From NCBI RefSeq assembly GCF_003182195.1, contig NZ_QGTM01000001.1, positions 1 to 64,000 on the forward strand: DNA of 64,000 nucleotides. The letters are read 5' to 3'. Positions 45,547 through 57,200 of the stretch are shown here, in pieces. Positions within the stretch are counted from its first letter, which is position 1. Each line of letters opens with the position of its first letter. The DNA comes from Halomonas sp. A11-A. GTDB lineage: Bacteria; Pseudomonadota; Gammaproteobacteria; Pseudomonadales; Halomonadaceae. The position numbers and the translations under genes were made by a program. Below the pieces are notes generated by a model. It was not told where the DNA came from, did not search any database, and was given only the letters and a program-made list of their open reading frames with translations.

Positions 45547-48228
45547 ATGTCCCTGAAGTTCCGCCTGCTGATGACCGGCCTGGTCGTCCCCTGGCTGCTG
45601 ATGCTGCTGCTTGCCGCCACGACCCTGTCGCTGCACCGCTCGCACCACAGCGATCAGCTGCGGGCCCGCCTCGATCACGCCGTTGACCTGCTAGCGCCCC
45701 AGCTGGGCAGCCCCGATGACGCCCTACAGCGGGAGGCCACGGCGGCGCGACTGCTGGAACTCGACGAGGTTCGCGCACTCGGCATCATCGATGCCCGGGG
45801 CGAGACGCTGCTGGAGCTGGGCCGGCTGCGCTCACCGTCCGGCCTGCCGCGCGACGGCCACCGCCACCTCGAACAGCAGGCCACCGAATGGCGACTGCAG
45901 ACGCCGCTGTCCGGCACCGAACCGACCTGGCTGGTGCTCGACGTGGATGCCAGCCGGCTGCTGCTCGACCACTATCGCCAGATCGGCCTGACGGCCCTGC
46001 TGCTGGGGATCGCCGCCCTGCTGCTGGGGGGGCTGACCTTTGCCACCCACCGGCGCCTCGTCCTTCCCCTGCGAGCCGTGGATGAGGCCCTCTCCCAACT
46101 GGCCCGCGGCGAGAGCCCCCCCGAGCTCGCCCCCTCGCCCGGCGAGCTGGCCGGCCTCACCGAACGGGTCAACGCCCTGGCCAGCCACCTGGCCCGGGCG
46201 CACCTGGAAACGCAGCGCCAGATCGAGCAGGCCACCGCCGAGCTCGAGGAGTCCATGGAGACCATCGAGGTCCAGAACATCGAACTGGACATCGCCCATC
46301 GCCGTGCCGTGGAGGCCAACCGCATCAAGTCGGAATTCCTGGCCAACATGAGCCACGAGATCCGTACCCCGCTGAACGGCATCATCGGCTTCTGCCGCCT
46401 GCTCGACCGCTCGCAGCTGGAGCCGCGTCAGCGCGAATGGCTGGAACACGTCCAGCGCGCCTCCAGCAACCTGCTGATGCTGGTCAACGACGTGCTCGAC
46501 TTCTCCAAGCTCGAGGCCGGGCGCCTGGAACTCGAGCGCCTTCCGCTGGACATGGTGGCCCTGGTGGATGAGGTGCTGGGCCTGCAGGCACCGCTGGCCC
46601 ATCAGAAGGAGCTGCAGCTGCTGGGCCTGGTCTATGACGATGTGCCCAGCGTGCTCACCGGCGACCCGATGCGCATCCAGCAGGTGCTCACCAACCTGGT
46701 GCACAACGCGGTGAAGTTCACCCACCAGGGCGAGGTAGTGGTACGGGTGATGGTGGAACAGGCTGACCCCGGCCGCGTCATCCTGAGGATCAGCGTCACC
46801 GACACCGGTATCGGCCTCTCCCCGGAGCGCCAGCGCCGTCTCTTCCAGGCCTTCCACCAGGCCGAGCCCAGCCACTCCCGGGAGTTCGGCGGCAGTGGAC
46901 TGGGGCTAACCATCTGCCGCCAGTTGGTCGAACAGATGGGCGGCGAGATCGGCGTGGAGAGCGAGCCCGGCCAGGGCGCCACCTTCTCCTTCACCCTGCC
47001 GCTGGAGGGCAGCGACCTCAGCGAGCGCCCCCCCGAGCTTGAGCTCGACGGGCAGAGGGTCCTGATCGAGGAGCCCCACCCCGCCACTCGCCGCGCCCTG
47101 CACCATCTCTTTTCCCGCTGGGGCGCCCAACCGCTGGGCGACACGACCCCGCCAGCCCAGAACGGCCCCCCGGCCCTGCTGGTCGCCAGTCTACCCCACA
47201 CGCCGCTGACCCCGGAGGAGGCGGCGGCCTGGCAGCGCCGACTGGCCGAGCTGGACTGCCCGACGCTGTTGCTGGCCAATGCCAGCCCGCTCGACCTGCC
47301 CAGCCTGCCGCTGCCCCACGGCGGCGAGATCCTCGCCAAGCCGGTGGCCAGGGGCACCCTGGCCAGCGTCGTGGCGGGCCTCCTGGACGCAGGCGAAGGC
47401 TCGACATCGGCCGCCCCGCGGGAGCTGTCGCCCCCCTCGGTGCTGCGCCTGCTGGCGGTGGATGACACCGAGTCGAATCGCCTGCTGCTGCGCGAGCTGT
47501 TGGCAGGCCCCGGCATCGAGGTAAGCCTGGCCGCCAGCGGCGAGGAGGCCCTGGCCCTGGCCCGACAGCACCCCTTCGACCTGGTGCTGATGGATATTCG
47601 CATGCCCGGCATGGACGGCGTGGCCGCCACTCGGGCGCTGCGCCGCCTGGGCGGCCCCTGGCGCACCACCCCGGTGGTGGCGGTCACTGCCCACATGCTG
47701 GAGGAGGAGCGCCACCGGCTGTTGGCCAGCGGGCTGGATGATGTGCTGGTGAAGCCGCTGGACGCCACCGAGCTGCGCAGCGCCCTGCACCGGCATCTGG
47801 ATGTCGCCCTGCCGGAGGGCGACGAGGCCGCCTCGCCACCGCGGGAGGAGGCGCCCGTGCTGATCGCCGACGACGGCGAGCTGCCCACGGTGGACCTGGA
47901 ACTCGGCACACGGCTGGCGGGGGGGCGGGTCGCGCTTGCCAGGGAGCTGCTGGTGCGCCTGGCGGGGGGGCTCGACGACAATGAAGCCGCCCTGCGCCGC
48001 GCCCTGGAGGAGGGCGACGACGAGGCGCTACTGGACGGCATCCACGCCCTCAACGGGGCCTGCCGCTACTGCGGGGCCCCGCGGCTGGGGCTGATCGCCG
48101 AGTCCCTGGAGACCCGGCTGCGCACCCGTGGCCGGGAGGCGGTGATACCGCTGATGGACGACCTCTTCGCCGCCATGGCGGACCTGCGCGCCTGGGCGAA
48201 GCCACAGGCCAGGCCCGGCGACAGCTAG
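45547..48228 (+). CDS. barA: Hybrid sensor histidine kinase BarA/GacS
   Basis: 893 residues. An N-terminal helix (residues 6-28), a periplasmic sensor of about 110 residues, a second helix near 140-165, HAMP, a HisKA box [16 protein letters not shown] (H270), HATPase ([46 protein letters not shown]), a degenerate receiver (about 505-610), a true receiver with [13 protein letters not shown] (D683), and C-terminal Hpt with [17 protein letters not shown] (H833). Drives the GacA/UvrY-CsrB/RsmZ cascade that controls the switch between growth and secretion/biofilm. ATG 45547 (MSLKFRLLM) is chosen over the ATG 39 bases upstream. Convergent with acpS, 4-base overlap. Confidence 0.95.
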   Translation: MSLKFRLLMTGLVVPWLLMLLLAATTLSLHRSHHSDQLRARLDHAVDLLAPQLGSPDDALQREATAARLLELDEVRALGIIDARGETLLELGRLRSPSGLPRDGHRHLEQQATEWRLQTPLSGTEPTWLVLDVDASRLLLDHYRQIGLTALLLGIAALLLGGLTFATHRRLVLPLRAVDEALSQLARGESPPELAPSPGELAGLTERVNALASHLARAHLETQRQIEQATAELEESMETIEVQNIELDIAHRRAVEANRIKSEFLANMSHEIRTPLNGIIGFCRLLDRSQLEPRQREWLEHVQRASSNLLMLVNDVLDFSKLEAGRLELERLPLDMVALVDEVLGLQAPLAHQKELQLLGLVYDDVPSVLTGDPMRIQQVLTNLVHNAVKFTHQGEVVVRVMVEQADPGRVILRISVTDTGIGLSPERQRRLFQAFHQAEPSHSREFGGSGLGLTICRQLVEQMGGEIGVESEPGQGATFSFTLPLEGSDLSERPPELELDGQRVLIEEPHPATRRALHHLFSRWGAQPLGDTTPPAQNGPPALLVASLPHTPLTPEEAAAWQRRLAELDCPTLLLANASPLDLPSLPLPHGGEILAKPVARGTLASVVAGLLDAGEGSTSAAPRELSPPSVLRLLAVDDTESNRLLLRELLAGPGIEVSLAASGEEALALARQHPFDLVLMDIRMPGMDGVAATRALRRLGGPWRTTPVVAVTAHMLEEERHRLLASGLDDVLVKPLDATELRSALHRHLDVALPEGDEAASPPREEAPVLIADDGELPTVDLELGTRLAGGRVALARELLVRLAGGLDDNEAALRRALEEGDDEALLDGIHALNGACRYCGAPRLGLIAESLETRLRTRGREAVIPLMDDLFAAMADLRAWAKPQARPGDS

Positions 48229-48602
48229 CCTTCCAGGACCACGAAGGCGATCGCCAGCGCCTCCTCGTCGCTGATCGACAGGTGGGTCGCCCGCACCCCG
48301 GCGGCCAGCGCCATCTTGTGGGCCTTGCCCGACAGCAGCAGTGAGGGCCGGCCCAGGGCATCGTTGGTGACCTGGATCTCGGTCCAGCGCATGCCCAGCC
48401 GTAGGCCGGTTCCCAGCGCCTTGACGAAGGCCTCCTTGGCGGCGAAACGCTTGGCCAGGAAGGCCGCCGGCGCCGGATGCCCCGTCAGGCGTTCACGCTC
48501 CAGTTCGCCCAGCAGCCGCAGCGCCAGCCGCTCGCCGTGTCGCGCCAGCGCCCGCTCGAAGCGCTCGACCCTGGCGATGTCGGTACCGATGCCGAGGATC
48601 AT
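48225..48602 (-). CDS. acpS: Holo-[acyl-carrier-protein] synthase
   Basis: 125 residues (E. coli has 126). Transfers 4'-phosphopantetheine from CoA to acyl carrier protein. Seen: start [16 protein letters not shown] (metal-binding Asp in GTDI), [19 protein letters not shown] (conserved KEA), and the ending [18 protein letters not shown]. It starts 3 bases after pdxJ, an arrangement conserved in gammaproteobacteria. Confidence 0.96.
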   Translation of the reverse strand: MILGIGTDIARVERFERALARHGERLALRLLGELERERLTGHPAPAAFLAKRFAAKEAFVKALGTGLRLGMRWTEIQVTNDALGRPSLLLSGKAHKMALAAGVRATHLSISDEEALAIAFVVLEG

Positions 48603-48605
48603 GGC

Positions 48606-49424
48606 TCAGTGCTGATGATCGTGGTGAGGGTCATGATCATGGTCATGGTCATGGTCGTGGTCATGCTCCTCCAGCGAGGCCACGAAGCCCGCCTCCTGGC
48701 CGGCGATGGCCAGCCGCTTCATCTCGGCCACCGCCTCCTTGAGCCCGACGAAGAGCGCACGGGCGATGATCGCATGACCGATATTGAGCTCGTGCAGACC
48801 GGGGATGGCGGCGATGGCCTCCACGTTGTGGTAGTTGAGGCCGTGGCCGGCATTGACGGTGAGCCCCAGCTCCAGCGCCATCTCCACGGCCGCCGCGAGC
48901 CGCGCATGCTCCTTGACCGCCGCCTCGCCGGTCACCTCGGCATAGGCGCCGGTGTGCAGCTCGATCACCGGGGCGCCGGCGCGAGCCGCCGCCTCGATCT
49001 GTGACGGTTCGGGGTCGATGAACAGCGACACCTCGCAGCCGGCCGCGGCCAGGCGCTGGCAGGCGGCCTGGATCGCCGCGAAGCCCCCCACCACGTCCAG
49101 GCCGCCCTCGGTGGTCAGCTCCTCGCGCTTTTCGGGCACCAGGCAGACGTGGGCCGGGCGGACCTCCTCGGCCAGGCGGATCATCTCCTCGGTGACCGCC
49201 ATCTCCAGGTTCATGCGGGTGTTGAGCACCTCGGCCAGCAGGCGCACATCGCGCTCCTGGATGTGCCGGCGATCCTCACGCAGATGCACGGTGATGCCAT
49301 CGGCGCCGGCCTCCTCGGCCAGCAGCGCCGCCTGGACCGGGTCGGGGTAGCGGGTACCGCGGGCCTGACGCAGGGTGGCGATATGGTCGATATTGACGCC
49401 GAGCAGGAGTCGGGGGGGATGCAT
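48606..49424 (-). CDS. pdxJ: Pyridoxine 5'-phosphate synthase with His/Asp-rich tail
   Basis: 272 residues; E. coli PdxJ has 243. Condenses 1-deoxyxylulose-5-phosphate and 3-amino-1-hydroxyacetone phosphate to PNP (vitamin B6). The barrel signatures [54 protein letters not shown] and [16 protein letters not shown] are complete. After the normal end come about 22 residues of alternating His and Asp ([10 protein letters not shown] type, closing in PHHDHQH), encoded by hexamer-like CATGGT repeats at 48609-48662. The tail could bind divalent metal. ATG 49424 with AGGAT upstream. Confidence 0.94.
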   Translation of the reverse strand: MHPPRLLLGVNIDHIATLRQARGTRYPDPVQAALLAEEAGADGITVHLREDRRHIQERDVRLLAEVLNTRMNLEMAVTEEMIRLAEEVRPAHVCLVPEKREELTTEGGLDVVGGFAAIQAACQRLAAAGCEVSLFIDPEPSQIEAAARAGAPVIELHTGAYAEVTGEAAVKEHARLAAAVEMALELGLTVNAGHGLNYHNVEAIAAIPGLHELNIGHAIIARALFVGLKEAVAEMKRLAIAGQEAGFVASLEEHDHDHDHDHDHDPHHDHQH

Positions 49425-49461
49425 GGCACGATCCTTGAATAGGCGGGAAATCAGGAGGTAA

Positions 49462-50163
49462 TCAGTGTGGCCCAGCCCGGCGGCGCTCGACAAGCTGGGC
49501 CATCAGCTCCCGGGAGCGCAAGGGGCGGGCGCCCAACAGCGGCGCCAGCGCCGCCCGGGTGACCGCCTTGGCGGGGCCCGCGAGGCCCGGGGCGTCCCAG
49601 TCCCCGGCCGCCAGCAGGCGCAGGGTGCGGCCATCCAGGCCCGGCTTGCTGGGGCGAAAGGCACGGCTGGCCGCATCCAGCACATAGCGCGACTGGGGGT
49701 CCAGTTCGCCGCCGTCCGGGGTAGTGAAACGCGGCAGGGCGTCGAGCGCCTCGAGCAGCGCCACCTCGAGGCGACGCAGGCCGGCGGCGCGGGCATCCGG
49801 CCTGGGCAGGGCCTCGAGCAGCGCCGTGTAGAAGGCGAACACCTCGGCCACCGGCAGCTCCACCGGCAGGGTGCGGGTGAGCAACTCGTTGGCATAGAGC
49901 CCGCAGAGCAGCCCCTCGCCGGCCAGCAGCGCCGCGGAGCCGCGGCTCTCCATCAGGCGAAGGCGCTTGAGCTCCCCCTCACCCGCCCAGGTGAGGTAGA
50001 GCGGCGCGAAGGGCTGCAGGCGCCCCCGGGAGCGGGAACCGGGGCGCTGCACCCCCTGGGCCACCGCCCGCACCCGCCCGTGGTGCAGGGTCAAAAGCTC
50101 CACCAGGGCGCTGGTTTCTCGGTAGGGGCGCCGGTGCAGCAGGAAGGCCGGTTCAGGCGTCAT
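49462..50163 (-). CDS. recO: DNA repair protein RecO
   Basis: 233 residues. Loads RecA onto SSB-coated DNA with RecR and anneals strands. N-terminal OB-fold: [38 protein letters not shown]. Then a helical domain with [17 protein letters not shown] and a C-terminal region ending in the basic [17 protein letters not shown]. The zinc cysteines of some RecO proteins are absent, as in many gammaproteobacteria. It lies 6 bases after era and 37 before pdxJ. Confidence 0.93.
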   Translation of the reverse strand: MTPEPAFLLHRRPYRETSALVELLTLHHGRVRAVAQGVQRPGSRSRGRLQPFAPLYLTWAGEGELKRLRLMESRGSAALLAGEGLLCGLYANELLTRTLPVELPVAEVFAFYTALLEALPRPDARAAGLRRLEVALLEALDALPRFTTPDGGELDPQSRYVLDAASRAFRPSKPGLDGRTLRLLAAGDWDAPGLAGPAKAVTRAALAPLLGARPLRSRELMAQLVERRRAGPH

Positions 50164-50169
50164 GGCGCC

Positions 50170-51069
50170 TCAGTCGAGGTTGTAGCCCAGGCTCTTCAGC
50201 GCCCGCTCGTCGTCAGACCAGCCGCGCTTCACCTTGACCCAGAGGTTGAGCATCACCTTGGCACCGAAGGCGCGCTCCATGTCCAGGCGCGCCTCGCGGC
50301 CGATGCTCTTGATGCGCTCGCCGTTCTCGCCGATCAGGATCTTCTTCTGCCCGGGCCGCTCCACCAGGATCAGGGCGCTGATGTGCACCACCCGCCCCTC
50401 GTCGCGGAACTCCTCGATCTCCACGGTCATCTGGTAGGGCAGCTCGTCGCCGAGCTGGCGCATCACTTTCTCGCGCACCAGCTCCGCGGCCAGGAAGCGC
50501 TGGCTCTTGTCGGTGACCTGGTCCTCGGGGAAGAAGTGCACGCTCTCGGGCAGGTGCCTTGCCACCTCGGCCTCCAGCTCCGGCACGTTGGTGCCGTGCT
50601 TGGCGGAGATCGGCACGATGGCGGCGAAGTCGCGCTTGGCACCGATCTCCTCGAGCCAGGGCAGCAGGCTCGCCTTATCCTGCAGCCGGTCGACCTTGTT
50701 GACCGCAAGGATCACCGGCGCGGTGACGTGCTCGAGGCGCTGCAGCACGATCTGGTCCTCGTCGCTCCAGCGGGTACGGTCGATGATGAACACCACGCAG
50801 TCCACGTCGCGCAGGGCCTGGGTCGCCGCCTGGTTCATAAAGCGGTTGATCGCCTTGTTGCGATCCTTCGCCATGATATGGATGCCGGGCGTGTCGACGT
50901 AGATGAACTGCGCTTCCCCCTCGGTCTTGATGCCCATCACCTGATGGCGGGTGGTCTGGGGACGCCGCGAGGTGATGGAGATCTTCTGGCCGAGGATCCG
51001 GTTCATCAGCGTCGACTTGCCGACGTTGGGGCGACCGACGATGGCCACGAAGCCGCAGGTCTGGGTCAT
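50170..51069 (-). CDS. era: GTPase Era
   Basis: 299 residues (E. coli has 301). A GTPase for 16S rRNA maturation and 30S assembly. G1 GRPNVGKS, G2 [15 protein letters not shown]3 DTPGI, G4 NKVD, G5 SAKHG, then the KH RNA-binding domain [35 protein letters not shown] 51069 overlaps the rnc stop (ATGA), the usual coupling. Confidence 0.97.
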   Translation of the reverse strand: MTQTCGFVAIVGRPNVGKSTLMNRILGQKISITSRRPQTTRHQVMGIKTEGEAQFIYVDTPGIHIMAKDRNKAINRFMNQAATQALRDVDCVVFIIDRTRWSDEDQIVLQRLEHVTAPVILAVNKVDRLQDKASLLPWLEEIGAKRDFAAIVPISAKHGTNVPELEAEVARHLPESVHFFPEDQVTDKSQRFLAAELVREKVMRQLGDELPYQMTVEIEEFRDEGRVVHISALILVERPGQKKILIGENGERIKSIGREARLDMERAFGAKVMLNLWVKVKRGWSDDERALKSLGYNLD

Positions 51070-51770
51070 GGTCGTGCTCCCGGTGCGTTGGCCCTGACGG
51101 GTTCCAGCAGGGCCAGGGCCTTCTCGGCGGCCTGCTGCTCGGCGTGGCGCCGACTGGCCCCTTCGCCGGTGGTGTGCTGCTCGAGCATCTCCACGTGACA
51201 CTCCACGGTGAAGGTCTGAGCGTGCGCCTCGCCCTCCACGTTGACCACCTCGTAGCGGGGCAGCGGCACCTGACGGGACTGCAGGAACTCCTGCAGGCGG
51301 GTCTTGGGATCCTTCTGGGTATCCTGCAGGCTGGTGCTCTCCAGCCGCGGTGCATACCAGGAGAGCACCCGGGCGCGCACCGCCTCCATGCCGGCGTCCA
51401 GGTAGATGGCGCCGATCACCGCCTCCACGGCATCGGCGAGGATCGACTCGCGGCGATGACCGCCGCTCTTCATCTCGCCGGAACCGAGCCGCAGGTGCTC
51501 GCCGAAGCCCATCTCGCGGGCCAGCTCGGCCAGGGTCTGGCCCTTGACCAGGCGCGCACGCAGGCGCGAGAGCTGCCCTTCGCGGGCGTCCGGGAAGCGC
51601 CGGAACAGCGCCTCGGCGATCACGAAGTTGACAATGGAGTCGCCAAGGAACTCGAGGCGTTCGTTGTTCTGCCCGCCGACGCTGCGATGGGTCATGGCCA
51701 GTTCCAGCAGGGCGGGATCCCTGAAGGCGTGGCCGAGGCGTCGGCTGAAGGCGTTGAGGGAGTGGCTCAC
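51066..51770 (-). CDS. rnc: Ribonuclease III
   Basis: 234 residues (E. coli has 226). Cleaves double-stranded RNA in rRNA precursors and mRNAs. Catalytic signature [21 protein letters not shown] with the second acidic pair in [17 protein letters not shown], then a C-terminal dsRNA-binding domain ([23 protein letters not shown]...[18 protein letters not shown]). It lies 79 bases after lepB; the DUF4845 gene found between lepB and rnc in Pseudomonas is absent. Confidence 0.97.
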   Translation of the reverse strand: MSHSLNAFSRRLGHAFRDPALLELAMTHRSVGGQNNERLEFLGDSIVNFVIAEALFRRFPDAREGQLSRLRARLVKGQTLAELAREMGFGEHLRLGSGEMKSGGHRRESILADAVEAVIGAIYLDAGMEAVRARVLSWYAPRLESTSLQDTQKDPKTRLQEFLQSRQVPLPRYEVVNVEGEAHAQTFTVECHVEMLEQHTTGEGASRRHAEQQAAEKALALLEPVRANAPGARP

Positions 51771-51849
51771 GGATATCCTGTTGTCTGATGTCTTATCGGC
51801 GCCGAGGTGGCCCGCGGACGGCGGCCCTTGCCGCCGGCGGCATGGAGGC

Positions 51850-52653
51850 TCACTGGATGCGGCGCACGCTTGAGAAGCTGGGCAGGCCGCCGTCCCAGTG
51901 CATCCACACCGCGAACGCCCGGCCGACGATGTTCTCCTCCGGCACGAAACCCCAGTAGCGGCTGTCGTTGGAGTGGTCGCGGTTGTCGCCCAGGGTGAAG
52001 TAGTGGCCTTCCGGCACTACCACCTCGCGCATCTGCGGGCCCGGGTCTCGGGGGTTATTGTAGATCCGGTACTCGACATCGCCCAGCCGCTCGGCCAGCA
52101 GCAGTTCGCCCGGCGCGCCGGCGGGGCTATCCTCCAGCAGCCGCTTGGGCACCGGCTCGCCGTTCACGTAGAGCTGCTTGCCCTCGTAGCGCACGGTGTC
52201 GCCCGGCAGGCCGACGACCCGTTTGATGAAATTCACCGACGGCTCGTTGGGGAAGCGGAACACCATGACGTCGCCGCGCTCCGGCTCGTTGAACTCGACG
52301 ATGCGGGTGTGCACCACCGGCAGGCGCAGGCCGTAGGTGAACTTATTGACCAAAATGAAATCGCCTACCTCGAGCGTCGGGCGCATGGAGCCGGAGGGGA
52401 TCTGGAAGGGCTCCACCACGAAGCTGCGCAGCACCAGCACCACCAGCAGCACCGGGAAGAAGGAGCGCGAGTAGTCCACCGGCCAGGGCTCCTTGAGCAC
52501 CTTCTCGCGGGCGACGGGATCGAGCCCCTCGGTGGTGCCGGCCTCGGCGTTGGCCGCAGCGCGGCGGCGGGCGGGGCGCCACCACACGAGATCCAGCAGC
52601 CAGATCAGGCCGGTGATGGCCACGGCCACTACCAGCAGCAGGGAGAAATCCAT
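51850..52653 (-). CDS. lepB: Signal peptidase I
   Basis: 267 residues. Removes signal peptides on the periplasmic side of the inner membrane. Two N-terminal transmembrane helices (residues 3-22 and about 67-80), catalytic Ser in [25 protein letters not shown], catalytic Lys in [12 protein letters not shown], and boxes [10 protein letters not shown] and [20 protein letters not shown]. It lies 27 bases downstream of lepA, the classic lep operon. Confidence 0.96.
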   Translation of the reverse strand: MDFSLLLVVAVAITGLIWLLDLVWWRPARRRAAANAEAGTTEGLDPVAREKVLKEPWPVDYSRSFFPVLLVVLVLRSFVVEPFQIPSGSMRPTLEVGDFILVNKFTYGLRLPVVHTRIVEFNEPERGDVMVFRFPNEPSVNFIKRVVGLPGDTVRYEGKQLYVNGEPVPKRLLEDSPAGAPGELLLAERLGDVEYRIYNNPRDPGPQMREVVVPEGHYFTLGDNRDHSNDSRYWGFVPEENIVGRAFAVWMHWDGGLPSFSSVRRIQ

Positions 52654-52680
52654 GGGGGTATGCGTTCCTAGCGGTTAAAA

Positions 52681-54498
52681 TCAGTCATTGACCTTGAGCA
52701 CGGCGAGGAAGGCATCCTGGGGAATCTCCACCCGGCCGACCTGCTTCATGCGCTTCTTGCCCGCCTTCTGCTTCTCGAGCAGCTTCTTCTTGCGGCTGAC
52801 GTCGCCACCGTAACACTTGGCGGTGACGTTCTTGCGCAGCGCCTTGACGGTGGAGCGGGCCACCACCTGGCCACCGATGGCCGCCTGGATCGCCACATCG
52901 AACATCTGGCGCGGAATCAGCTCCTTCATCTTCTCGACCAGGATGCGCCCCCGGGAGTGGGCATGATCGCGGTGGATGATCACCGCCAGGGCATCCACCC
53001 GGTCGCCGTTGATCAGCACATCCAGGCGCACCAGCTTGGCGGCCTCGAAGCGCTCGAAGTTGTAGTCCAGGGAGGCATAGCCCTTGGAGATCGACTTCAG
53101 GCGATCGAAGAAGTCCATCACCACCTCGGACATGGGCAGCTCGTAGATCAGCTGGATCTGGCTGCCGAGGAACTGCATGTCCTTCTGGGTGCCGCGGCGA
53201 TTCTCGCACTCGGCGATGACGTTGCCAACGAACTCCTGGGGCACCAGGATGCTGGCGCGCACGATGGGCTCGCGCATCTCCTCCACGTCGGCCATGTCGG
53301 GCAGCTTGGAGGGGTTGGAGACGTAGATGACGTCGCCGTTCTTCAGCGCCAGCTCGTAGACCACCGTGGGCGCCGTGGTCAAAAGGTCCAGGTTGTACTC
53401 GCGCTCGAGGCGCTCCTGGATGATCTCCATGTGCAGGGTGCCGAGGAAGCCGACCCGGAAGCCGAAGCCCAGCGCGTCGGAGTTCTCGGGCTCGTACTCC
53501 AGGGAGGCGTCGTTGAGCGCCAGCTTCTCCAGAGCGTCGCGGAAATCCTCGTAGTCGTCGGCGCTGACCGGGAACATGCCGGCGTAGACCTGGGGCTTGA
53601 CCTTCTGGAAGCCGGGCAGGCGCTCGACGTCCGGGGTCTTGGCGTGGGTGATAGTATCCCCCACCGGGGCGCCGTGGATGTCCTTGATGCCGGCCACCAC
53701 GAAGCCCACCTCGCCGGCACGCAGGATCCCGGTTTCCTTGCGCAGCGGGGTGAAGATGCCCACCTCGTTGGCCTGCCAATCGCGGCCGGTGGACTTGATG
53801 CGGATCTTCTCGCCCTTCTTCAGGGTGCCGTCGAAGATCCGCACCAGGGAGACCACGCCCAGGTAGTTGTCGAACCAGGAGTCGATGATCAGCGCCTGCA
53901 GGGGGGCGTCGGGGTCCCCCTTGGGCGGCGGGATGTCGCGCACCAGGCGCTCCAGCAGAGCATCGATGCCCAGGCCGCTCTTGGCCGAGACCTGGCAGGC
54001 ATCGGTGGCATCCAGCCCGATGATCTCCTCGATCTCATGGGCGACCTTGTCGGGGTCTGCCTGGGGCAGGTCCATCTTGTTGAGCACCGGCAGCACCTCG
54101 AGCCCCTGCTCGATGGCGGTGTAGCAGTTGGCCACCGACTGCGCCTCGACGCCTTGGGCGGCGTCGACCACCAGCAGCGCCCCTTCACAGGCGTAGAGCG
54201 AGCGCGAGACCTCATAGGAGAAGTCCACGTGCCCCGGGGTGTCGATGAAGTTGAGCTGGTAGGTGTTGCCGTCCTGGGCGTGGTAGTCCAGGGTCACCGA
54301 CTGGGCCTTGATGGTGATACCGCGCTCGCGCTCCAGGTCCATGGAATCGAGCACCTGCTCCTTCAGCTCGCGCTCGGACAGCCCGCCACAGCTCTGGATC
54401 AGACGGTCGGCCAGGGTCGACTTGCCGTGGTCGATGTGGGCGATGATCGAGAAGTTCCGGATATGCTTGAGCTTGTCGGATGCGGTGTCTTGGGACAT
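52681..54498 (-). CDS. lepA: Elongation factor 4 (LepA)
   Basis: 605 residues (E. coli has 599). A ribosome-binding GTPase that helps 30S biogenesis and back-translocation. G1 AHIDHGKST, the switch region [10 protein letters not shown]3 DTPGHVDF, G4 NKMD, then EF-G-like domains II, III, V and the LepA-specific C-terminal domain ending [35 protein letters not shown] 54498 gives the normal start; the longer frame adds 27 atypical residues. Confidence 0.97.
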   Translation of the reverse strand: MSQDTASDKLKHIRNFSIIAHIDHGKSTLADRLIQSCGGLSERELKEQVLDSMDLERERGITIKAQSVTLDYHAQDGNTYQLNFIDTPGHVDFSYEVSRSLYACEGALLVVDAAQGVEAQSVANCYTAIEQGLEVLPVLNKMDLPQADPDKVAHEIEEIIGLDATDACQVSAKSGLGIDALLERLVRDIPPPKGDPDAPLQALIIDSWFDNYLGVVSLVRIFDGTLKKGEKIRIKSTGRDWQANEVGIFTPLRKETGILRAGEVGFVVAGIKDIHGAPVGDTITHAKTPDVERLPGFQKVKPQVYAGMFPVSADDYEDFRDALEKLALNDASLEYEPENSDALGFGFRVGFLGTLHMEIIQERLEREYNLDLLTTAPTVVYELALKNGDVIYVSNPSKLPDMADVEEMREPIVRASILVPQEFVGNVIAECENRRGTQKDMQFLGSQIQLIYELPMSEVVMDFFDRLKSISKGYASLDYNFERFEAAKLVRLDVLINGDRVDALAVIIHRDHAHSRGRILVEKMKELIPRQMFDVAIQAAIGGQVVARSTVKALRKNVTAKCYGGDVSRKKKLLEKQKAGKKRMKQVGRVEIPQDAFLAVLKVND

Positions 54499-54610
54499 CG
54501 AGTGTGTTCTGCCTGAATAGGGTTCTGGCCGGGCCAGGCGGCACGCGACCGCCGGCAAAGGGCCGGGTTCGGGCGACATTGTACCGGCATGCGCCGTCCA
54601 GATACAGCGA

Positions 54611-54634
54611 ACCCGGCGGCCATGGCCGCCGGGT
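54611..54634. promoter_or_regulatory. 24-bp perfect palindrome between mucD and lepA
   Basis: ACCCGGCGGCCATGGCCGCCGGGT is fully self-complementary and lies in the 158-base gap. It may be the mucD terminator (no T tract) or an operator. On the minus strand a TACAAT (54583-54578) follows as a possible lepA -10. Confidence 0.45.
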
Positions 54635-54656
54635 CCGGGTGGCGCCCAGGGAGGAC

Positions 54657-56081
54657 TCAGTCGGCGGCCAGGCGCAGGGCCACGAACAGCGAACGGCCGG
54701 CGCGGTAGAGGCGCACCGGCACGGCACGATCGGTGGGCAGTTCGCTGACCAGCTCGACCAGTTGGGAGGCGCCGGTGATGGCCCGATGGTCGATGCTGAC
54801 CAAGATGTCGCCGGGACGGATGCCGGCCGCGGCGGCGGCACCGCGGGGGTCGACCTCGAGCACCCGCACGCCGCCCTCGATGCCGATCTGTTCACGCTCG
54901 GCGCGCTCGAGCTCCCCCACCGAGATACCCAGGCGGGCCTGGCGACTCTCCTGTGGGCGGCTGGCGGTGGCCCGCTCGGCGTCGGGCCAGTCACCCACGG
55001 TGACGGTGAACTGGCGACGCTGGCCGTCGCGCATCAGTTCGAGCTCCACCTCGCTGCCCGGCGCGGTGCGGCCGATCAGGCGCGGCAGGGTGCTGGAGTC
55101 GTGCACGCGGCTGCCGTCCACCTCGAGGATGACATCGCCGGCCTGCAGGCCACCGCGGGCGGCCGGGCCCTCGGGGTCCAGGTCGGCGATCAGCGCCCCG
55201 CTGGGGCTGTCCATGCCGAAGGATTCGGCCAGGTCCCGGGAGACCGGTTGGATCATCACCCCGAGCCAGCCGCGGCGCACCTGGCCGTCATCGCGCAGCT
55301 GGTCGGCCACGTCCATGGCGACGTTGATGGGAATGGCAAACGAGAGCCCCATGAAGCCACCGCTGCGGGTGAAGATCTGGGAGTTGATACCGACCACCTC
55401 GCCGTCGAGATTGAACAGCGGGCCGCCGGAGTTGCCGGGGTTGATCGCCACGTCGGTCTGGATGAAGGGCACGTAGGCGTCTCGCGGCAGGGTACGCTCG
55501 ATGGCACTGACGATGCCGGCGGTCACCGAGTGGTCGAAACCGAAGGGCGAGCCGATGGCGGCCACCCACTCCCCCACCCGAAGGGTATCGGAATTGCCCA
55601 GCTTGAGGGGCGGCAGGCTCTCGGCCTCCACCTTGAGCAGCGCCACGTCGGTGCGCTCGTCGCTGCCCACCAGCTCGGCGGCCAGCTCACGCCGGTCGTT
55701 GAGGCGCACCACGATCTCGTCGGCGCCATCGACCACGTGGGCATTGGTCATGATGTAGCCGTCCTCGCTGATGATGAAGCCGGAACCCAGCGACTGGCGC
55801 TCCTGGTAGCGGCCGGGGCCCTGCTCCATGCCGGGCGGCATGGGGAAGCGGTCGCCGAAGAAGTGGCGGAAGATCTCCGGCAGCTCCTGACCGCCGAAGC
55901 CCTGCAAAGGGTTGTTGCGGCTCTGCACCATGCGCGTGGTGGAGATGTTGACGACGCCAGGAGCGGCCTCTTCCACCAGCTCGGTGAAGTCGGGCAGCCC
56001 CCGGGCCGCAGCCGACTGCCAGGCCAGCAAGGTCGCGGCGAGTAGCATCCACAGGGAAAGGGGTCGGATCATGCGCTTCAT
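54657..56081 (-). CDS. mucD: Periplasmic serine protease MucD (DegP/HtrA family)
   Basis: About 474 residues. The signal peptide ([26 protein letters not shown]) is followed by a trypsin-like protease domain with the triad in [11 protein letters not shown] (His), [11 protein letters not shown] (Asp) and [14 protein letters not shown] (Ser), then two PDZ domains ([20 protein letters not shown]...; [31 protein letters not shown]). Degrades misfolded envelope proteins and restrains the sigma-E response. ATG 56081 gives the correct signal peptide. Last gene of the rpoE-mucA-mucB-mucD cluster. Confidence 0.95.
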   Translation of the reverse strand: MKRMIRPLSLWMLLAATLLAWQSAAARGLPDFTELVEEAAPGVVNISTTRMVQSRNNPLQGFGGQELPEIFRHFFGDRFPMPPGMEQGPGRYQERQSLGSGFIISEDGYIMTNAHVVDGADEIVVRLNDRRELAAELVGSDERTDVALLKVEAESLPPLKLGNSDTLRVGEWVAAIGSPFGFDHSVTAGIVSAIERTLPRDAYVPFIQTDVAINPGNSGGPLFNLDGEVVGINSQIFTRSGGFMGLSFAIPINVAMDVADQLRDDGQVRRGWLGVMIQPVSRDLAESFGMDSPSGALIADLDPEGPAARGGLQAGDVILEVDGSRVHDSSTLPRLIGRTAPGSEVELELMRDGQRRQFTVTVGDWPDAERATASRPQESRQARLGISVGELERAEREQIGIEGGVRVLEVDPRGAAAAAGIRPGDILVSIDHRAITGASQLVELVSELPTDRAVPVRLYRAGRSLFVALRLAAD

Positions 56082-56191
56082 GAAGGGCTCCTGCGATGGG
56101 TCGGAACGACGGATATCCAAGATATCGGTTGGCGATGAGGGTCATGTCATAACAGGAAGATAGGAGCGATGAGCGGCCTTCACAAGCCTCA

Positions 56192-57184
56192 TCAGGGCGC
56201 CTCCCACACCAGGCTGTCGGCAACCCGCAGCAGCACACGGGGCGGCAGCTCGCCCATCACCACCAGCTGGCGCGGCTCACCACCCAGGTCGCGATGGCGC
56301 ACCGCGGCGTTGGAGACGCCCAGGCGATGCAGGCCCGGCGCCAGCAGCTCCACCTCGTCGATGGGCGCCACGAACAGGCTGAGGGTGGCGAGCCCATCGC
56401 TGTAGAGGCGATGGATGACACCTTCGCCATGGCGGGCACTGCGGGTATCCGTCGGCTGGGGGGCGAAGCCGTCGGGCAGCCAGCCCAGCCGCCAGGGGTC
56501 TGCCGGGGCTTCGCGCAGGCGGTCGAGACGCACCTCGCCCTGATAGAGGCGGGGACGCTCCAGCGCCGTCAGCTGAAAGGTCTCAAGGGGGCGCCCGGTC
56601 TCGTCGAGCAGCGACTGCTTGAGCGTCAGGCCGGTGGCCTGGTCGAGCCACAGACGATGCCCGAAGCGGAAACTGTCCAGGGGGGCGATGTCCAGACGCA
56701 GGACGCGGCGGTTGGCGATGCGCTCCTCGCCACCGAGCTGCAGGCGGTAGAGGCCGTCGACCCGCTCGGCGATGCCGGCCGGGGACGGCAGCGCCTCGCC
56801 GCCCTCCCCCGACCCGCCCAGCCGCCCGATGCGCCCGCGACGCTCGAATACCATGGGCGGACCATCGAGGTAGCTGGCCACGCCACGCTCGATGCCATCA
56901 CGCACATCGTGGCTGAGGGTCAGGGTACGCACGCCATCGTGGCCGATGCGCACGGCATGAGCATCGTAGAGGTAGCAGTGGCCCGCCCACAGGCTGCGCT
57001 CGAGCCACTGCCGGGCCGTCTCGGGGGCCTCGGCCTCGGCCAGGCTCCGGCAATCGAAGGCTTCCTCCCCGGGCCCATTGGTCTCTGTCATCGGGGCGGC
57101 CATCGGGGCGGCCAGCAGGGCGCTGCTGAACAGCAGGCCACTCAGGCAGCTCGCGGCGAGGAGGCACAGACGTGACGCACTCAT
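56192..57184 (-). CDS. mucB: Sigma-E regulatory protein MucB/RseB
   Basis: 330 residues. The signal peptide MSASRLCLLAASCLSGLLFSSALLA directs it to the periplasm. The MucB/RseB N-terminal lipid-sensing domain (about 45-220) includes RQWLERSLWAGHCYLYDA and GVRTLTLSHDVRDGIERG with the ERxG-type element, and the C-terminal domain begins near PADPWRLGWLPDGF. It protects MucA from proteolysis until envelope stress is sensed. ATG 57184 is chosen; GTG 57190 is an alternative. It lies 16 bases after mucA. Confidence 0.9.
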   Translation of the reverse strand: MSASRLCLLAASCLSGLLFSSALLAAPMAAPMTETNGPGEEAFDCRSLAEAEAPETARQWLERSLWAGHCYLYDAHAVRIGHDGVRTLTLSHDVRDGIERGVASYLDGPPMVFERRGRIGRLGGSGEGGEALPSPAGIAERVDGLYRLQLGGEERIANRRVLRLDIAPLDSFRFGHRLWLDQATGLTLKQSLLDETGRPLETFQLTALERPRLYQGEVRLDRLREAPADPWRLGWLPDGFAPQPTDTRSARHGEGVIHRLYSDGLATLSLFVAPIDEVELLAPGLHRLGVSNAAVRHRDLGGEPRQLVVMGELPPRVLLRVADSLVWEAP

Positions 57185-57200
57185 CGTCACCCCGCTGCGC

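Noticed and set aside
48600..48675. Tandem CATGGT-type repeats as a possible CRISPR or satellite
   Set aside because: They are the His/Asp codons of the PdxJ C-terminal tail; no spacers and no cas genes.
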